From NCBI GenBank assembly GCA_020341815.1, contig CP070837.1, forward strand, positions 1,432,195 to 1,474,606: 42,412 nucleotides of DNA, written 5' to 3'. The notes under the pieces are model-generated. The model saw only the letters and a list, made by a program, of their open reading frames with translations, was not told the origin of the DNA and made no database searches. Below, piece after piece: positions 16,881 to 25,465 of this stretch (positions are counted from its first letter, which is position 1; the number at the start of each line of letters is the position of its first letter). Both the position numbers and the translations under genes were made by a program. Source of the DNA: Candidatus Omnitrophota bacterium (GTDB taxonomy: Bacteria; Omnitrophota; Gorgyraeia; JAFGHF01).

Positions 16881-17849
16881 ATGTCTTTAGAGGGAAAAAC
16901 AATATTGTTAACGGGCGGCACAGGTTCGTTCGGGCAGAAATTTACGGAAATAATACTGAAGAAGTACAATCCGGAGGTGATAAGGATTTTTAGCCGCGAT
17001 GAATTAAAGCAATGGGAGATGGAAAAAAAGTTCGGAAGCGATGAGCGCTTAAGATTTTTTATCGGCGACGTAAGGGATAAGGAAAGGCTGGAGCGGGCAA
17101 TGGACGGGGCCGATATTGTGGTGCACGCCGCCGCCTTAAAACAGGTGCCTTTGTGCGAATATAATCCCTTTGAGGCGGTAAAGACAAATATTCTGGGGGC
17201 GCAAAACGTAATCCAGGCCGCTATCGACCATAATATAGAAAAGGTCCTCGCCATAAGCAGCGATAAAGCGGTAAACCCGGTAAATCTATACGGCGCTACC
17301 AAGATGTGCATGGAGAAGCTCTTTACTGCCGCAAATGCCTATGTAGGCAAACACAGGCAAACCAGGATGTCCTGCGCCCGTTATGGGAATGTAGTGGGAA
17401 GCAGGGGCAGTATCATCCCCTTGATTAAACAGCAGAAGCTGCAGGGTGAAATTACCATCACCGATGAGAGGATGACGCGCTTCTGGATTACATTGGATCA
17501 GGGGGTGGAATTTGTCATAACATGCATAGACGTTATGCAGGGGGGAGAGATATTTGTCCCCAAGATACCGAGCATGAAGATTACCGATTTGGTCCATGCC
17601 CTGGCCCCCGAGTGCAAGGTCAAGTTTATCGGCATCAGGCCGGGTGAGAAGATTCATGAGTGTTTGCTGACCGAAAATGAAGTAAGGCACTCCTTGGAAC
17701 TTGATGGTTTCTTTCTTGTTCAGCCGGAACACGAGTTTCGACAGGTAAAAAACTATAAAGGCGGCAAGGCTTTGCCTAGCGGCTTCCGATATACAAGCGA
17801 TAAGAACGAGGACTGGCTGACAACAGAGAAGCTGAAAGAGATGATGTAA
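16881..17849 (+). CDS. pseB: UDP-GlcNAc 4,6-dehydratase (inverting), PseB
   Basis: The 322-residue protein begins MSLEGKTILLTGGTGSFGQ, the PseB/FlaA1 signature. SSDKAVNP (126-133) and Y137/K141 in NLYGATK supply the catalytic Asp, Lys and Tyr of inverting 4,6-dehydratases. It converts UDP-GlcNAc to UDP-2-acetamido-2,6-dideoxy-beta-L-arabino-hexos-4-ulose, the first step of pseudaminic acid synthesis. The following genes pseC, pseF, pseG-pseH and pseI complete the route. Length and motifs are normal for the family. A second copy of the 117-base repeat begins four bases after the stop codon. Confidence 0.95.
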   Translation: MSLEGKTILLTGGTGSFGQKFTEIILKKYNPEVIRIFSRDELKQWEMEKKFGSDERLRFFIGDVRDKERLERAMDGADIVVHAAALKQVPLCEYNPFEAVKTNILGAQNVIQAAIDHNIEKVLAISSDKAVNPVNLYGATKMCMEKLFTAANAYVGKHRQTRMSCARYGNVVGSRGSIIPLIKQQKLQGEITITDERMTRFWITLDQGVEFVITCIDVMQGGEIFVPKIPSMKITDLVHALAPECKVKFIGIRPGEKIHECLLTENEVRHSLELDGFFLVQPEHEFRQVKNYKGGKALPSGFRYTSDKNEDWLTTEKLKEMM

Positions 17850-17852
17850 CGG

Positions 17853-17969
17853 TTATGAACCCCGCCCTTCCAAGCATCACGGCTTGCATAGGAGATACGG
17901 GCGAAGGCAATAGAAGGAAAGACGGGGAATGAAGAATTGGCATTAGGAAGAAAGGAAGAGCGGGGTGAA
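17853..17969 (+). repeat. 117-bp intergenic repeat, copy 2
   Basis: This is the second copy of the element at 4416-4532, ungapped and about 90 percent identical. It fills the whole gap between pseB and pseC and supplies the AGGAAG ribosome site (17953-17958) and GTG start of pseC. End complementarity is better here: 17859-17871 pairs with 17954-17966 at 12 of 13 positions. A small inner stem CAAGC/GCTTG (17871-17875 with 17882-17886) is present in this copy but broken in copy 1. The last 33 bases are identical in both copies, the stretch that carries the ribosome site. Confidence 0.85.
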
Positions 17970-19149
17970 AAAAATACCTTACGGCCATCAACGTATCGAA
18001 AAAGATGACATTCAGGCAGTAGTTGAGGTCCTTGAATCCCCCTGGATTACCCAGGGGCCGATGCTAAAGCGGTTCGAAGACGCCCTCTGTAAATATACGG
18101 GCGCCAAATATGCCCTTTGCGTATCCAGCGCAACGGCAGCCTTGCATATAGCATGTCTGGCTGCCGGGATAAAGGCGCAGGATGAGGTAATTACCTCATC
18201 CCTAACCTTTGTTGCTTCGGCAAATTGTGTTTTGTATTGCGGAGGCAGGCCGGTCTTTGCCGATATTCACAAGGATAGAGCCAACATCGATGCGGAGAAA
18301 ATTGAGGAGAAGATAACCGCAAAGACCAAGGCTATAATTCCCGTCCATTACGCCGGCGGGCCCTGTGATTTAAAAAAGATTGCCGCTATTGCCGGAAAGC
18401 ATAATTTACTGGTGATCGAAGACGCCGCCCATGCCCTGGGGGCAGAATATAACGGCTCGAAGGTCGGTTCCTGCAGGTATTCCGATATGGCGGTCTTCAG
18501 CTTCCATCCCGTCAAGCATATAACCACGGGAGAGGGAGGGGCAGTTCTAACTAATAAAAAAAACCTGTACGAGAAACTTCTCAAACTGCGCAATCACGGT
18601 ATTACCAAAGAAAACTCAAAATTCAGGATTCGCAATTCCCGCACATCCGGCGGCTGGTTTTATGAAATGCAGGAGCTGGGATTTAATTACCGCCTGACGG
18701 ACTTTCAGTGCGCTTTGGGATTGAGCCAGCTTAAGAAGCTCGATAATTTTATCAAAAGAAGACGGGAAATAGCGGGTATTTATAATCAAAAATTGGCCGC
18801 AGTTTGCGGGATTGATTTACCCCGCCAGAACCTTGAGTGTTCCTGGCACCTCTATTCTATAAGGCTAAAGGAACCCAAGAGAAGAAGGGATATTTTTGAA
18901 AAACTGCACCGTGCCGGTATCGGCGCTCAGGTGCATTATATCCCGGTGTATTTTCACCCCTATTACCGGAAATTAGGATATAAAAGGGGTCTGTGCCCGA
19001 ATGCCGAGGACTTTTATCGCAGACAGATAAGTATTCCTCTCTATCAGTCTATGACTGAGCAAGACGTTAACTGTGTAATCGATAGTATTTACAAAATATT
19101 CAACGAATTAGAAAAATCTCCGGAAAAAATAAGAAGAAAGCGAGAATAG
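17965..19149 (+). CDS. pseC: PseC aminotransferase (UDP-4-amino-4,6-dideoxy-AltNAc forming)
   Basis: The 394-residue DegT-family protein starts at a GTG inside the repeat; MKKIPYGHQRI is the normal PseC beginning, so the start is sound. K184 in FSFHPVKHITTGEGG is the intact Schiff-base lysine, unlike the two His variants elsewhere in the window, and IEDAAHALGA gives the cofactor Asp. It transfers the amino group of glutamate to C4 of the PseB product. Context between pseB and the rest of the Pse genes makes the assignment firm. It ends one base before the amidotransferase gene. Confidence 0.94.
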   Translation: MKKIPYGHQRIEKDDIQAVVEVLESPWITQGPMLKRFEDALCKYTGAKYALCVSSATAALHIACLAAGIKAQDEVITSSLTFVASANCVLYCGGRPVFADIHKDRANIDAEKIEEKITAKTKAIIPVHYAGGPCDLKKIAAIAGKHNLLVIEDAAHALGAEYNGSKVGSCRYSDMAVFSFHPVKHITTGEGGAVLTNKKNLYEKLLKLRNHGITKENSKFRIRNSRTSGGWFYEMQELGFNYRLTDFQCALGLSQLKKLDNFIKRRREIAGIYNQKLAAVCGIDLPRQNLECSWHLYSIRLKEPKRRRDIFEKLHRAGIGAQVHYIPVYFHPYYRKLGYKRGLCPNAEDFYRRQISIPLYQSMTEQDVNCVIDSIYKIFNELEKSPEKIRRKRE

Positions 19150-19150
19150 A

Positions 19151-20281
19151 ATGCGTTACTGCAAAAAATGTCTGATGCCCGATACCAGGCCGGGTTCTAT
19201 TTTCAGCGAAGAGAATATCTGTCAGGCTTGCTCTAACTATGAAAGACGAAAGACAATCAACTGGGGCCAAAGGAAAGAAGAATTAAAGAAGCTCTGTGAT
19301 AAATATAGAAGGCAGGACGGCTATTATGACTGCATTATACCGGTCAGCGGAGGCAAAGACAGCCATTTCCTTGTCCATACGATAAAGAAGGAAATGGGGA
19401 TGAATCCGCTCCTTGTGACAGTGGGGGATCCCTTCACCAAGACCCAGGCCGGATTGAATAATTTCAGGAATTTGGGAGATGCCTTTGGCTGCGACCATAT
19501 CGTATTTAATCTGAGCATTGACCTGTTCAGGAGGGTGACCAGGATAGCCTTTGAAGAATTGGGGGAGCCTTTGCGCTTTGTGGAGGCGGCAATCTACACC
19601 GTTCCCTTAAAGATGGCTATAAAGCTTGAGATACCTCTGGTCGTATTTGGGGAATATTCGGGATATGAATACGGCGCTACCGGAAAGGACAACTATTCGG
19701 CGTTTACCTATATCCTGCAGATATTTAAGGCGATTGACATTGATTTCTGGCTGCAAAGAGGGGTATCGAGAAAAGAAGTTAATGCCATTACCCCGCCTAC
19801 AGAAGAGGAGCTTAAGAAATTGAGGCCGGAAGTGATTTTTATGAGTTATTTCAGTCCCTGGAGCAGCCTGAGGCACTTGGAGATTGCAAAGAAATACGGC
19901 TTCAGGGGTTTAGGCGATGAATGGCAGAGGGAAGGCTGCATTGAAGACTTTGAGCAGATAGATTCCATTGCCTATATAGTCCATCTCTGGCTGAAATACC
20001 CCAAATTCGGCTTTCAGAGAACTTCGGATATTGCCAGCCGGCGCGTTCGGGAAGGCAGGCTTGATTTGCCGGAGGCCCAAAGGCTGATTGAAGAATGCGA
20101 CCATAAGCTGGACCCGAGGGCAATGGAAGACTTTATCCGCTTCTTAAAATATACGCCGGAGGAGTTCTGGGGTGTAGTTGAGCGTTTCTGGAATCGCGAC
20201 ATATTTGAAAAAGTTGAGGGAAAATGGCGCCTGAAAGACCCTGCGGGCGCAGGCTTGATTAAAGGAGCTAAAGATGCTTAA
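19151..20281 (+). CDS. pseA: N-acetyl sugar amidotransferase (PseA/WbpG-like)
   Basis: The 376-residue protein opens with a four-Cys zinc-ribbon-like site (C4, C7, C24, C27) and then the PP-loop SGGKDS at 66-71, which binds ATP for adenylation. This is the layout of the N-acetyl sugar amidotransferase family, including PseA and WbpG, which turn an acetamido group into an acetamidino group with ammonia from a glutaminase partner. In a Pse cluster it suggests the product carries an acetamidino group (Pse5Ac7Am or similar). No separate HisH/HisF-type glutaminase gene lies in the window, so the ammonia source is unknown. It overlaps the methyltransferase by eight bases. Confidence 0.85.
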   Translation: MRYCKKCLMPDTRPGSIFSEENICQACSNYERRKTINWGQRKEELKKLCDKYRRQDGYYDCIIPVSGGKDSHFLVHTIKKEMGMNPLLVTVGDPFTKTQAGLNNFRNLGDAFGCDHIVFNLSIDLFRRVTRIAFEELGEPLRFVEAAIYTVPLKMAIKLEIPLVVFGEYSGYEYGATGKDNYSAFTYILQIFKAIDIDFWLQRGVSRKEVNAITPPTEEELKKLRPEVIFMSYFSPWSSLRHLEIAKKYGFRGLGDEWQREGCIEDFEQIDSIAYIVHLWLKYPKFGFQRTSDIASRRVREGRLDLPEAQRLIEECDHKLDPRAMEDFIRFLKYTPEEFWGVVERFWNRDIFEKVEGKWRLKDPAGAGLIKGAKDA

Positions 20282-20930
20282 GGCTACTTTTCAACTGGAG
20301 AGGTGGGAAGGTGATTTCGGTAAGGAATACACCGACAGAAATGCGCTTTCTCCGGATGGGCTGGAAAAGTTATATAAGGATCACTACGGGATAACCAGGA
20401 CAGAGCTGAATAACTTATTTTTGCAGGGGATGGAGCGCTCTTTGCGTATCCTTGAGGTTGGCTCCAATGTCGGCAATCAGCTGCTTTGCCTGCAGAAAAT
20501 GGGCTTTAATAATTTATACGGAATTGAGCCGCAGGATTATGCGGTCGAGCTTTCCAAGAGAAGAACCGAGCATATTAATATTATCAGGGGCAGCGCTTTC
20601 GATATTCCCTTTAAGGACGGATATTTTGACCTTGTTTTTACCTCAGGGGTGCTCATACATATCAACCCCAAAGATATAGGCCGCGCTTTAAGGGAAATCT
20701 CCAGGTGCAGCAATAAATATATCTGGGGATTAGAGTATTATGCGGAAAAATACGAAGAAATCGTATATAGGGGAGAAAAAAACCTGCTCTGGAAAACAGA
20801 TTTTGCAAAGCTGTATCAGGAGACATTACCGGCTTTTGAGCTGGTTAAAGAACAGAAGTTTAAATACCTGAGTAATGACAAGATAACTACGGGATTTCTC
20901 CTTAAAAAGAAAGACAAGCCGGAAATATGA
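20274..20930 (+). CDS. SAM-dependent methyltransferase, pseudaminic-acid-associated type
   Basis: The 218-residue class I methyltransferase has motif I EVGSNVGNQ at 61-69, an acidic IEPQ after strand two, and the FDIPFKDGYFDLVFTSGVLIHI core. The N-terminal WEGDFGKEYTDRN segment matches the group of small methylases found with pseudaminic acid genes. It probably methylates a Pse intermediate or the finished sugar, but the atom methylated is unknown. It overlaps the amidotransferase by eight bases and the following radical SAM gene by four, so all three are likely co-translated. A role on another nucleotide sugar is possible. Confidence 0.8.
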   Translation: MLKATFQLERWEGDFGKEYTDRNALSPDGLEKLYKDHYGITRTELNNLFLQGMERSLRILEVGSNVGNQLLCLQKMGFNNLYGIEPQDYAVELSKRRTEHINIIRGSAFDIPFKDGYFDLVFTSGVLIHINPKDIGRALREISRCSNKYIWGLEYYAEKYEEIVYRGEKNLLWKTDFAKLYQETLPAFELVKEQKFKYLSNDKITTGFLLKKKDKPEI

Positions 20931-22291
20931 AAATACTTTTGATAAACCCGCCTATCAGAGAATGGGCCAAGCCCAATGTTTTACCCTTGGGGTTGGGGTA
21001 TATAGCCTCTATATTAAAGAGATCCGGCTATGAGGTTGAGATGATGGATATTAATGCCCGGAGGTTCTCACCCGTAGAAGTGGAAGATAGGCTTAAAACG
21101 GCGGATTTTGACGCAGTGGGCATCGGGGCGATCGTAACAGTTTACAAGTATGTTAAATGGCTGATAGCGAAGTTAAAAAAATATCACCCTGATAAAAAGA
21201 TTATAATAGGCGGAAGTATAGGCACTTCTATCCCGCATATTATACTTGAGAAGACAGAGGCCGATATTGTCTGTATAGGCGAAGGCGAAGTTACGGTAGT
21301 TGAGCTTATGCAGGCCTTGGAGCAGAAGAGGGATTTATCTGCTGTAGAAGGGATATGGTTCAGAGATAAAGATGGCAGAATTTGCCACAATAAAGAAAGA
21401 GCTCCCATTAAGAATCTGGATGACATCTCTTTTCCTGCCTGGGACCTTTTCCCTATGGAAATCTATCTCAAGAATCCGGTTGGTGCGCCCAACAGAAATA
21501 AATGGATAGACGGCGCCTCCGATAAAGAGGCTGTATTGTCAATGAATTTAAGCGGCTCCAGGGGGTGTCCCTACAAATGTATTTACTGCTATCATGATTT
21601 CATGGGCCAGAGATACAGGCACCGCTCTGCCCGGAGCATAATAGATGAAATGAGGATTTTGAATGATAAATATAAGGTCGAGTATTTTCATTTTATAGAT
21701 GATGAATTTTGCCTGAATAAGAACTTTGTCTATGATTTTTGCCGGGCGAAAAAGAAAGCATTTGGTAACAAGATAACCTGGGGGTGCACCGGCAGGGTAA
21801 ATCTGATGACGGAGGATTTGATTGCCGAAATGGCCGATGCAGGATGCGTCCTGATCGGTTACGGTATTGAGTCGGGAAGTCAGAAGATTCTGGACGTCTT
21901 GAAAAAAGACTCAACTGTCGAGCAGGCAAAGGAAGCGGTAAGATTGACGATTAAACACCTTGGCTGGGCGGACTGCTCCTTTATGATCGGCTCGCCCGGA
22001 GAAAACTCCGAGACTATCAAGGAAACGGTTGATTTCTGCAAAGAGTTGGACTTGACGCCTGAGGTAATATTTTTTGTTACGCCCTATCCGGGCACGGAAT
22101 TATATTCGATGGCCTTGTCTCAGGGAAAGATTAAAGACGAAGAGGAATATCTCCTGGGAATGGGCGAGCAGGGCGAGAAGATAAGGGTTAACTTCTCCGA
22201 GCTCTCCGATACAGAACTAAAAAAGATTCAGGATAGGATGATTAAAAAACTGAATGCCTGGAATAAAATAAAGCACCCCGAGAGCAGATAA
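20927..22291 (+). CDS. B12-binding domain radical SAM protein (fourth), inside the Pse block
   Basis: The 454-residue protein has the short two-domain form. The cobalamin-binding part occupies residues 1-185 (LINPPIREW, GGSIGTSIPH, IGEGE). The radical SAM barrel has C214, C218 and C221 in CPYKCIYC and ends in TPYPGTELY. Its start overlaps the methyltransferase stop as ATGA, and pseF follows one base after its stop. This tight linkage suggests it acts on pseudaminic acid or a precursor, for instance by C-methylation or another radical change. That is inference; characterised Pse pathways contain no such enzyme. Confidence 0.9.
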   Translation: MKILLINPPIREWAKPNVLPLGLGYIASILKRSGYEVEMMDINARRFSPVEVEDRLKTADFDAVGIGAIVTVYKYVKWLIAKLKKYHPDKKIIIGGSIGTSIPHIILEKTEADIVCIGEGEVTVVELMQALEQKRDLSAVEGIWFRDKDGRICHNKERAPIKNLDDISFPAWDLFPMEIYLKNPVGAPNRNKWIDGASDKEAVLSMNLSGSRGCPYKCIYCYHDFMGQRYRHRSARSIIDEMRILNDKYKVEYFHFIDDEFCLNKNFVYDFCRAKKKAFGNKITWGCTGRVNLMTEDLIAEMADAGCVLIGYGIESGSQKILDVLKKDSTVEQAKEAVRLTIKHLGWADCSFMIGSPGENSETIKETVDFCKELDLTPEVIFFVTPYPGTELYSMALSQGKIKDEEEYLLGMGEQGEKIRVNFSELSDTELKKIQDRMIKKLNAWNKIKHPESR

Positions 22292-22292
22292 G

Positions 22293-23018
22293 ATGAATAT
22301 ATTATGCCTTATACCGGCAAGAGGAAAAAGCAAGAGAATACCGAATAAGAACCTCAGGAAGCTGTTGGGAAAGCCGCTGATCGGCTACACAATAGAAAAG
22401 GCCTTGAAGAGTAAGCTCTGCACCAGAGTTGCTGTCTCTACGGATGAGGCGGATATTGCTGCGGTTGCCAGAGAATACGGCGCAGATATTGTTATGAGGC
22501 CGGATAATCTTGCGCAGGACGAATCCCCTATTGATGATGCGCTTCGCCATGCCTTGAGACATTTTGAGAAGAAGGATGGCCGGAGAATCGAGATAGCAGT
22601 GCTTCTTCAGGCAAATGTGCCCGTAAGGAAAGACGGAGAGATTGACGAGGTTATAAATAAATTGATAGAAAATAAGGATGCCACAGCTACTACTACAGTA
22701 TATGCGGTGGATCAGCGGCCGGAATGGGCCAAGACTATTGAAGGGGAGACGGGTATTATCAGGCCCTTTATGGAGCCGACGGAGCTGTATAGGAAACAAA
22801 CTCTCGCAGACCTCTATTTATTGGACGGGGCGATTACCGCCGTTAGACGGGAGGCGCTCCTCGCAACAGAAGGCATGAGGAAGATTCATGCCTATATGGG
22901 CGAGAGGGTCTATCCCCTCAGGCACGCCAGGAAGTACGCCACAGAGGTTGATGAAGAGGAAGACTTCGAGCTGGCAGAGTATTACCTGCTTGGAGAAAAG
23001 AAGCAGGCAATGGTCTGA
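22293..23018 (+). CDS. pseF: CMP-pseudaminic acid synthetase, PseF/NeuA family
   Basis: The 241-residue cytidylyltransferase begins MNILCLIPARGKSKRIPNKN. The family usually has ARGGSKRIP; here a Lys replaces the second Gly, a small departure in the nucleotide-binding loop. VLLQANVPVRKDGEID near residues 107-122 is the sugar-binding region. It joins CTP and the nonulosonic acid to give the CMP-activated donor, normally the last cytoplasmic step. It follows the fourth radical SAM gene by one base and precedes the PseG-PseH fusion by 11 bases. NeuA-type activity on another nonulosonic acid is possible, but the complete Pse set favours PseF. Confidence 0.9.
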   Translation: MNILCLIPARGKSKRIPNKNLRKLLGKPLIGYTIEKALKSKLCTRVAVSTDEADIAAVAREYGADIVMRPDNLAQDESPIDDALRHALRHFEKKDGRRIEIAVLLQANVPVRKDGEIDEVINKLIENKDATATTTVYAVDQRPEWAKTIEGETGIIRPFMEPTELYRKQTLADLYLLDGAITAVRREALLATEGMRKIHAYMGERVYPLRHARKYATEVDEEEDFELAEYYLLGEKKQAMV

Positions 23019-23029
23019 GAAAGCGTTCT

Positions 23030-24430
23030 ATGGATGTGAAGACTTTGATAATTACAGAAGGCGGAAACAAACTGGGTTTTGGGCATGTTACCAGGTGCCT
23101 TTCTTTGTATCAGGCATTTGAGGAGAAAGGAATATCTGCCGGGATTATCGTAGGCGGCGATAGAAGTGTTAAGAAGGCGCTTAAGAGAAAGAAAGCCAAT
23201 ATCTTTAATTGGTTGAAAGAAGAAAAGAAGCTCCTTTCTCTGGCAAAAGATAAGGATATTGTCATTATAGATTCTTATTTAGCGCCTAAAGCTTTGTATG
23301 AAAAATTATCTTCACTGCTTAATGGCGGGATTTTAGTAATGATAGATGATAACAAAAGAATAAATTATCCCCAGGGCGTTGTAATCAACCCTTCGATTTA
23401 TGCAGAAAGGCTTAATTATCCTCAAAAAGAAGGATTGCATTACCTTTTGGGAAAAGACTATATAATTTTACGCAGGGAATTCCGGAATATTCATAAAAAA
23501 AAGATTAATAAGCAATTAAAGAATGTTTTAATTGCTCTGGGGGGAAGTAATTATTCTGAATTGTCCCGTAGAATAATCGGTTATCTTAAAGATAAGTTCG
23601 ATTTTAATTTTTATGCGGTTGAACCGAAAAAAAATATGCTCAGCGCCAGAGCAATGATTAAATTAATGCGCGGAACCGACACCTGTATCTCGGGCGGAGG
23701 TCAGACCACTTATGAGCTGGCAAGATGCGGTGTGCCTGCAATTGGCATTTGCCTGGCGGATAACCAGCTGTCGAATTTAAAGAGCTGGGCTGCTTTGGGT
23801 TTTCTGGAGTTTGCCGGATGGTTTAATGAAAAAAAATTATTTGAGAATATAGAAAAAGCTTTGAGGGCGCTGGATTATAAAAAACGCCTTAAGATGAGTG
23901 AGGTTGGCCGGGATTTGGTTGACGGCCGGGGGGCGCAAAGGTCTATTGAGGAGATCCTGCGGATTAAGCAGGGTATAACCTTGAATGCGGCGTGCAAAAG
24001 TGATTGTGAGGATATCCGCATCTGGAGAAATCATCCCCTGGCGCGGAGAAACTCCTTTAATGAAAGGCCTGTGTCAAAACAGGAACATATAAGATGGTTT
24101 AATTCAAAGATGAAAGATCGCAATACAAAGATATATATCGCCAGGCGGGGGAAGGAAAAACTGGGAGTTATCAGATTTGCCCTGGCGGGAGATTCTGCCA
24201 CGGCAAGCGTCAACTTAAACCCCGATTTCTTCGGCAGGGGCCTGGGGACGAGGCTTATCAGGCAGGGTACAGAGAAGCTTTTTCAGGAGGCAAAGACTCT
24301 CAAGAGGGTGATTGCGGAAATAAAAAGGGGTAATATTGCTTCACAAAAGGCCTTCCTGAAAGCCGGATATGAACCTCGGGGAGAGACAGAAGAAAAATTA
24401 ATTTATAAAAAGGAAATATCTCATGTTTGA
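23030..24430 (+). CDS. pseG-pseH: Fused PseG hydrolase and PseH acetyltransferase
   Basis: The 466-residue protein joins two enzymes. Residues 1 to about 310 are PseG, the hydrolase that removes UDP from the diacetamido sugar: TEGGNKLGFGHVTRC includes H19, and the GT-B-like domain has ISGGGQTTYELARCG. Residues about 320-466 are a GNAT acetyltransferase equivalent to PseH. It opens with ITLNAACKSDCEDIRIWRNH and has the acetyl-CoA loop GRGLGTRL, and it acetylates the 4-amino group before hydrolysis. Fusion places consecutive steps in one chain. The gene overlaps pseI by eight bases. Stop and frame are clean, so the fusion is not a sequencing artefact that I can see. Confidence 0.92.
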   Translation: MDVKTLIITEGGNKLGFGHVTRCLSLYQAFEEKGISAGIIVGGDRSVKKALKRKKANIFNWLKEEKKLLSLAKDKDIVIIDSYLAPKALYEKLSSLLNGGILVMIDDNKRINYPQGVVINPSIYAERLNYPQKEGLHYLLGKDYIILRREFRNIHKKKINKQLKNVLIALGGSNYSELSRRIIGYLKDKFDFNFYAVEPKKNMLSARAMIKLMRGTDTCISGGGQTTYELARCGVPAIGICLADNQLSNLKSWAALGFLEFAGWFNEKKLFENIEKALRALDYKKRLKMSEVGRDLVDGRGAQRSIEEILRIKQGITLNAACKSDCEDIRIWRNHPLARRNSFNERPVSKQEHIRWFNSKMKDRNTKIYIARRGKEKLGVIRFALAGDSATASVNLNPDFFGRGLGTRLIRQGTEKLFQEAKTLKRVIAEIKRGNIASQKAFLKAGYEPRGETEEKLIYKKEISHV

Positions 24431-25460
24431 CCGGGTTTTTATCGTAGCGGAGATTTCAGCCAATCATGCCCAGGATTTCGAAAAGGCCGTTAGGATGATA
24501 AAGAAGGCCAAGGCCTGCGGGGCAGATGCGGTCAAATTCCAGACCTATACTCCCGATACCTTGACCATAAATAGCAACAATAGCTTCTTCAGGATAAAGC
24601 ATCCTAACTGGAAAGATGCGACCTTGTATCAGCTTTATAAGAGGGCCCATACCCCCTGGGAGTGGTTTAAGAGGCTGAAAAAAGCCGCCGATGAGGCAGG
24701 AGTTATGTTTTTCTCAACCTCCTTTGACAGGCGTGCGGTGGATTTATTGGAAGAATTAAACGTCCCTGTGCATAAAATTGCCTCCTTTGAACTGGTGGAT
24801 CTGCCTCTGATAGAGTATGCGGCTGCCACAAGGAAACCGTTAATTTTATCTACAGGCATGGCAACGAAAGCCGAGATTAAAGAGGCGGTAAACACGGCAA
24901 AGGCGGCCGGGGCGGCCGAGATAGTCTTATTAAAATGCGTGAGCGATTATCCGGCCAGGATTGAGGAGATGAATTTAAAGACAATTCCGCATATGCAAAA
25001 GACATTTAAATGTCCCGTAGGGCTTTCGGACCACACCCTGGGCACAAGTGTGCCAATAGCTGCGGTTTCCCTGGGTGCGGTTATGATTGAGAAGCACCTT
25101 ACTTTATCCCGGAAGCTTAAGACCCCCGACAGTTTCTTCTCCATTGAACCGGGTGCTTTCAAAGAATTGATAAAGAGTATAAGGTGCGCGGAGAAGGCCT
25201 TAGGGCACATCCATTACGGCCTGACAGAGGGAGAGAAGAAAAATCGTATTTTCAGGCGTTCTCTGTTCGCCGTTAAAGATATAAAAAAGGGCGAGAGGCT
25301 CAGCGAAGAAAATATAAGCTCCGTAAGGCCGGCTTACGGGCTTTCTCCCAAATATGCCAGGGATATTCTGGGAAGAACAGCAAAAAAAGATATCGCAAGA
25401 GGAACTCCTCTTGAATGGAAGTTGATCTCGAGCCCTCGGCTTCGCCGAAAGGCGAGTTAA
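24423..25460 (+). CDS. pseI: Pseudaminic acid synthase PseI
   Basis: The 345-residue NeuB-family protein has the TIM-barrel start FIVAEISANHAQDFE and VKFQTYTPDTLT, the PseI/NeuB signatures, and a C-terminal SAF (antifreeze-like) domain from about residue 280. It condenses phosphoenolpyruvate with the six-carbon acetamido sugar to form pseudaminic acid. It overlaps the PseG-PseH fusion by eight bases. The last residues are encoded by a short GC-rich hairpin (25436-25448) just before the stop, and the next gene starts five bases after it. Legionaminic or sialic acid synthase is the alternative, but PseB and PseC settle the route. Confidence 0.93.
   Translation: MFDRVFIVAEISANHAQDFEKAVRMIKKAKACGADAVKFQTYTPDTLTINSNNSFFRIKHPNWKDATLYQLYKRAHTPWEWFKRLKKAADEAGVMFFSTSFDRRAVDLLEELNVPVHKIASFELVDLPLIEYAAATRKPLILSTGMATKAEIKEAVNTAKAAGAAEIVLLKCVSDYPARIEEMNLKTIPHMQKTFKCPVGLSDHTLGTSVPIAAVSLGAVMIEKHLTLSRKLKTPDSFFSIEPGAFKELIKSIRCAEKALGHIHYGLTEGEKKNRIFRRSLFAVKDIKKGERLSEENISSVRPAYGLSPKYARDILGRTAKKDIARGTPLEWKLISSPRLRRKAS
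25436..25448 (+). other. Small GC-rich hairpin at the end of pseI
   Basis: TCGGC pairs with GCCGA around a TTC loop, with a possible outer CTCG/CGAG pairing reaching 25456. It sits inside the last codons of pseI, 18 bases before the next start. No U-run follows, so it is not an intrinsic terminator. It lies at the point where base composition turns AT-rich. It may affect coupling of the next gene or be a palindromic repeat fragment. Confidence 0.4.
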
Positions 25461-25465
25461 AGCTT

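Noticed and set aside
25415-25465. A longer N-terminus for the GT-B-like protein
   Set aside because: It would overlap pseI and translate the GC hairpin in another frame; the ATG at 25466 directly follows the pseI stop.
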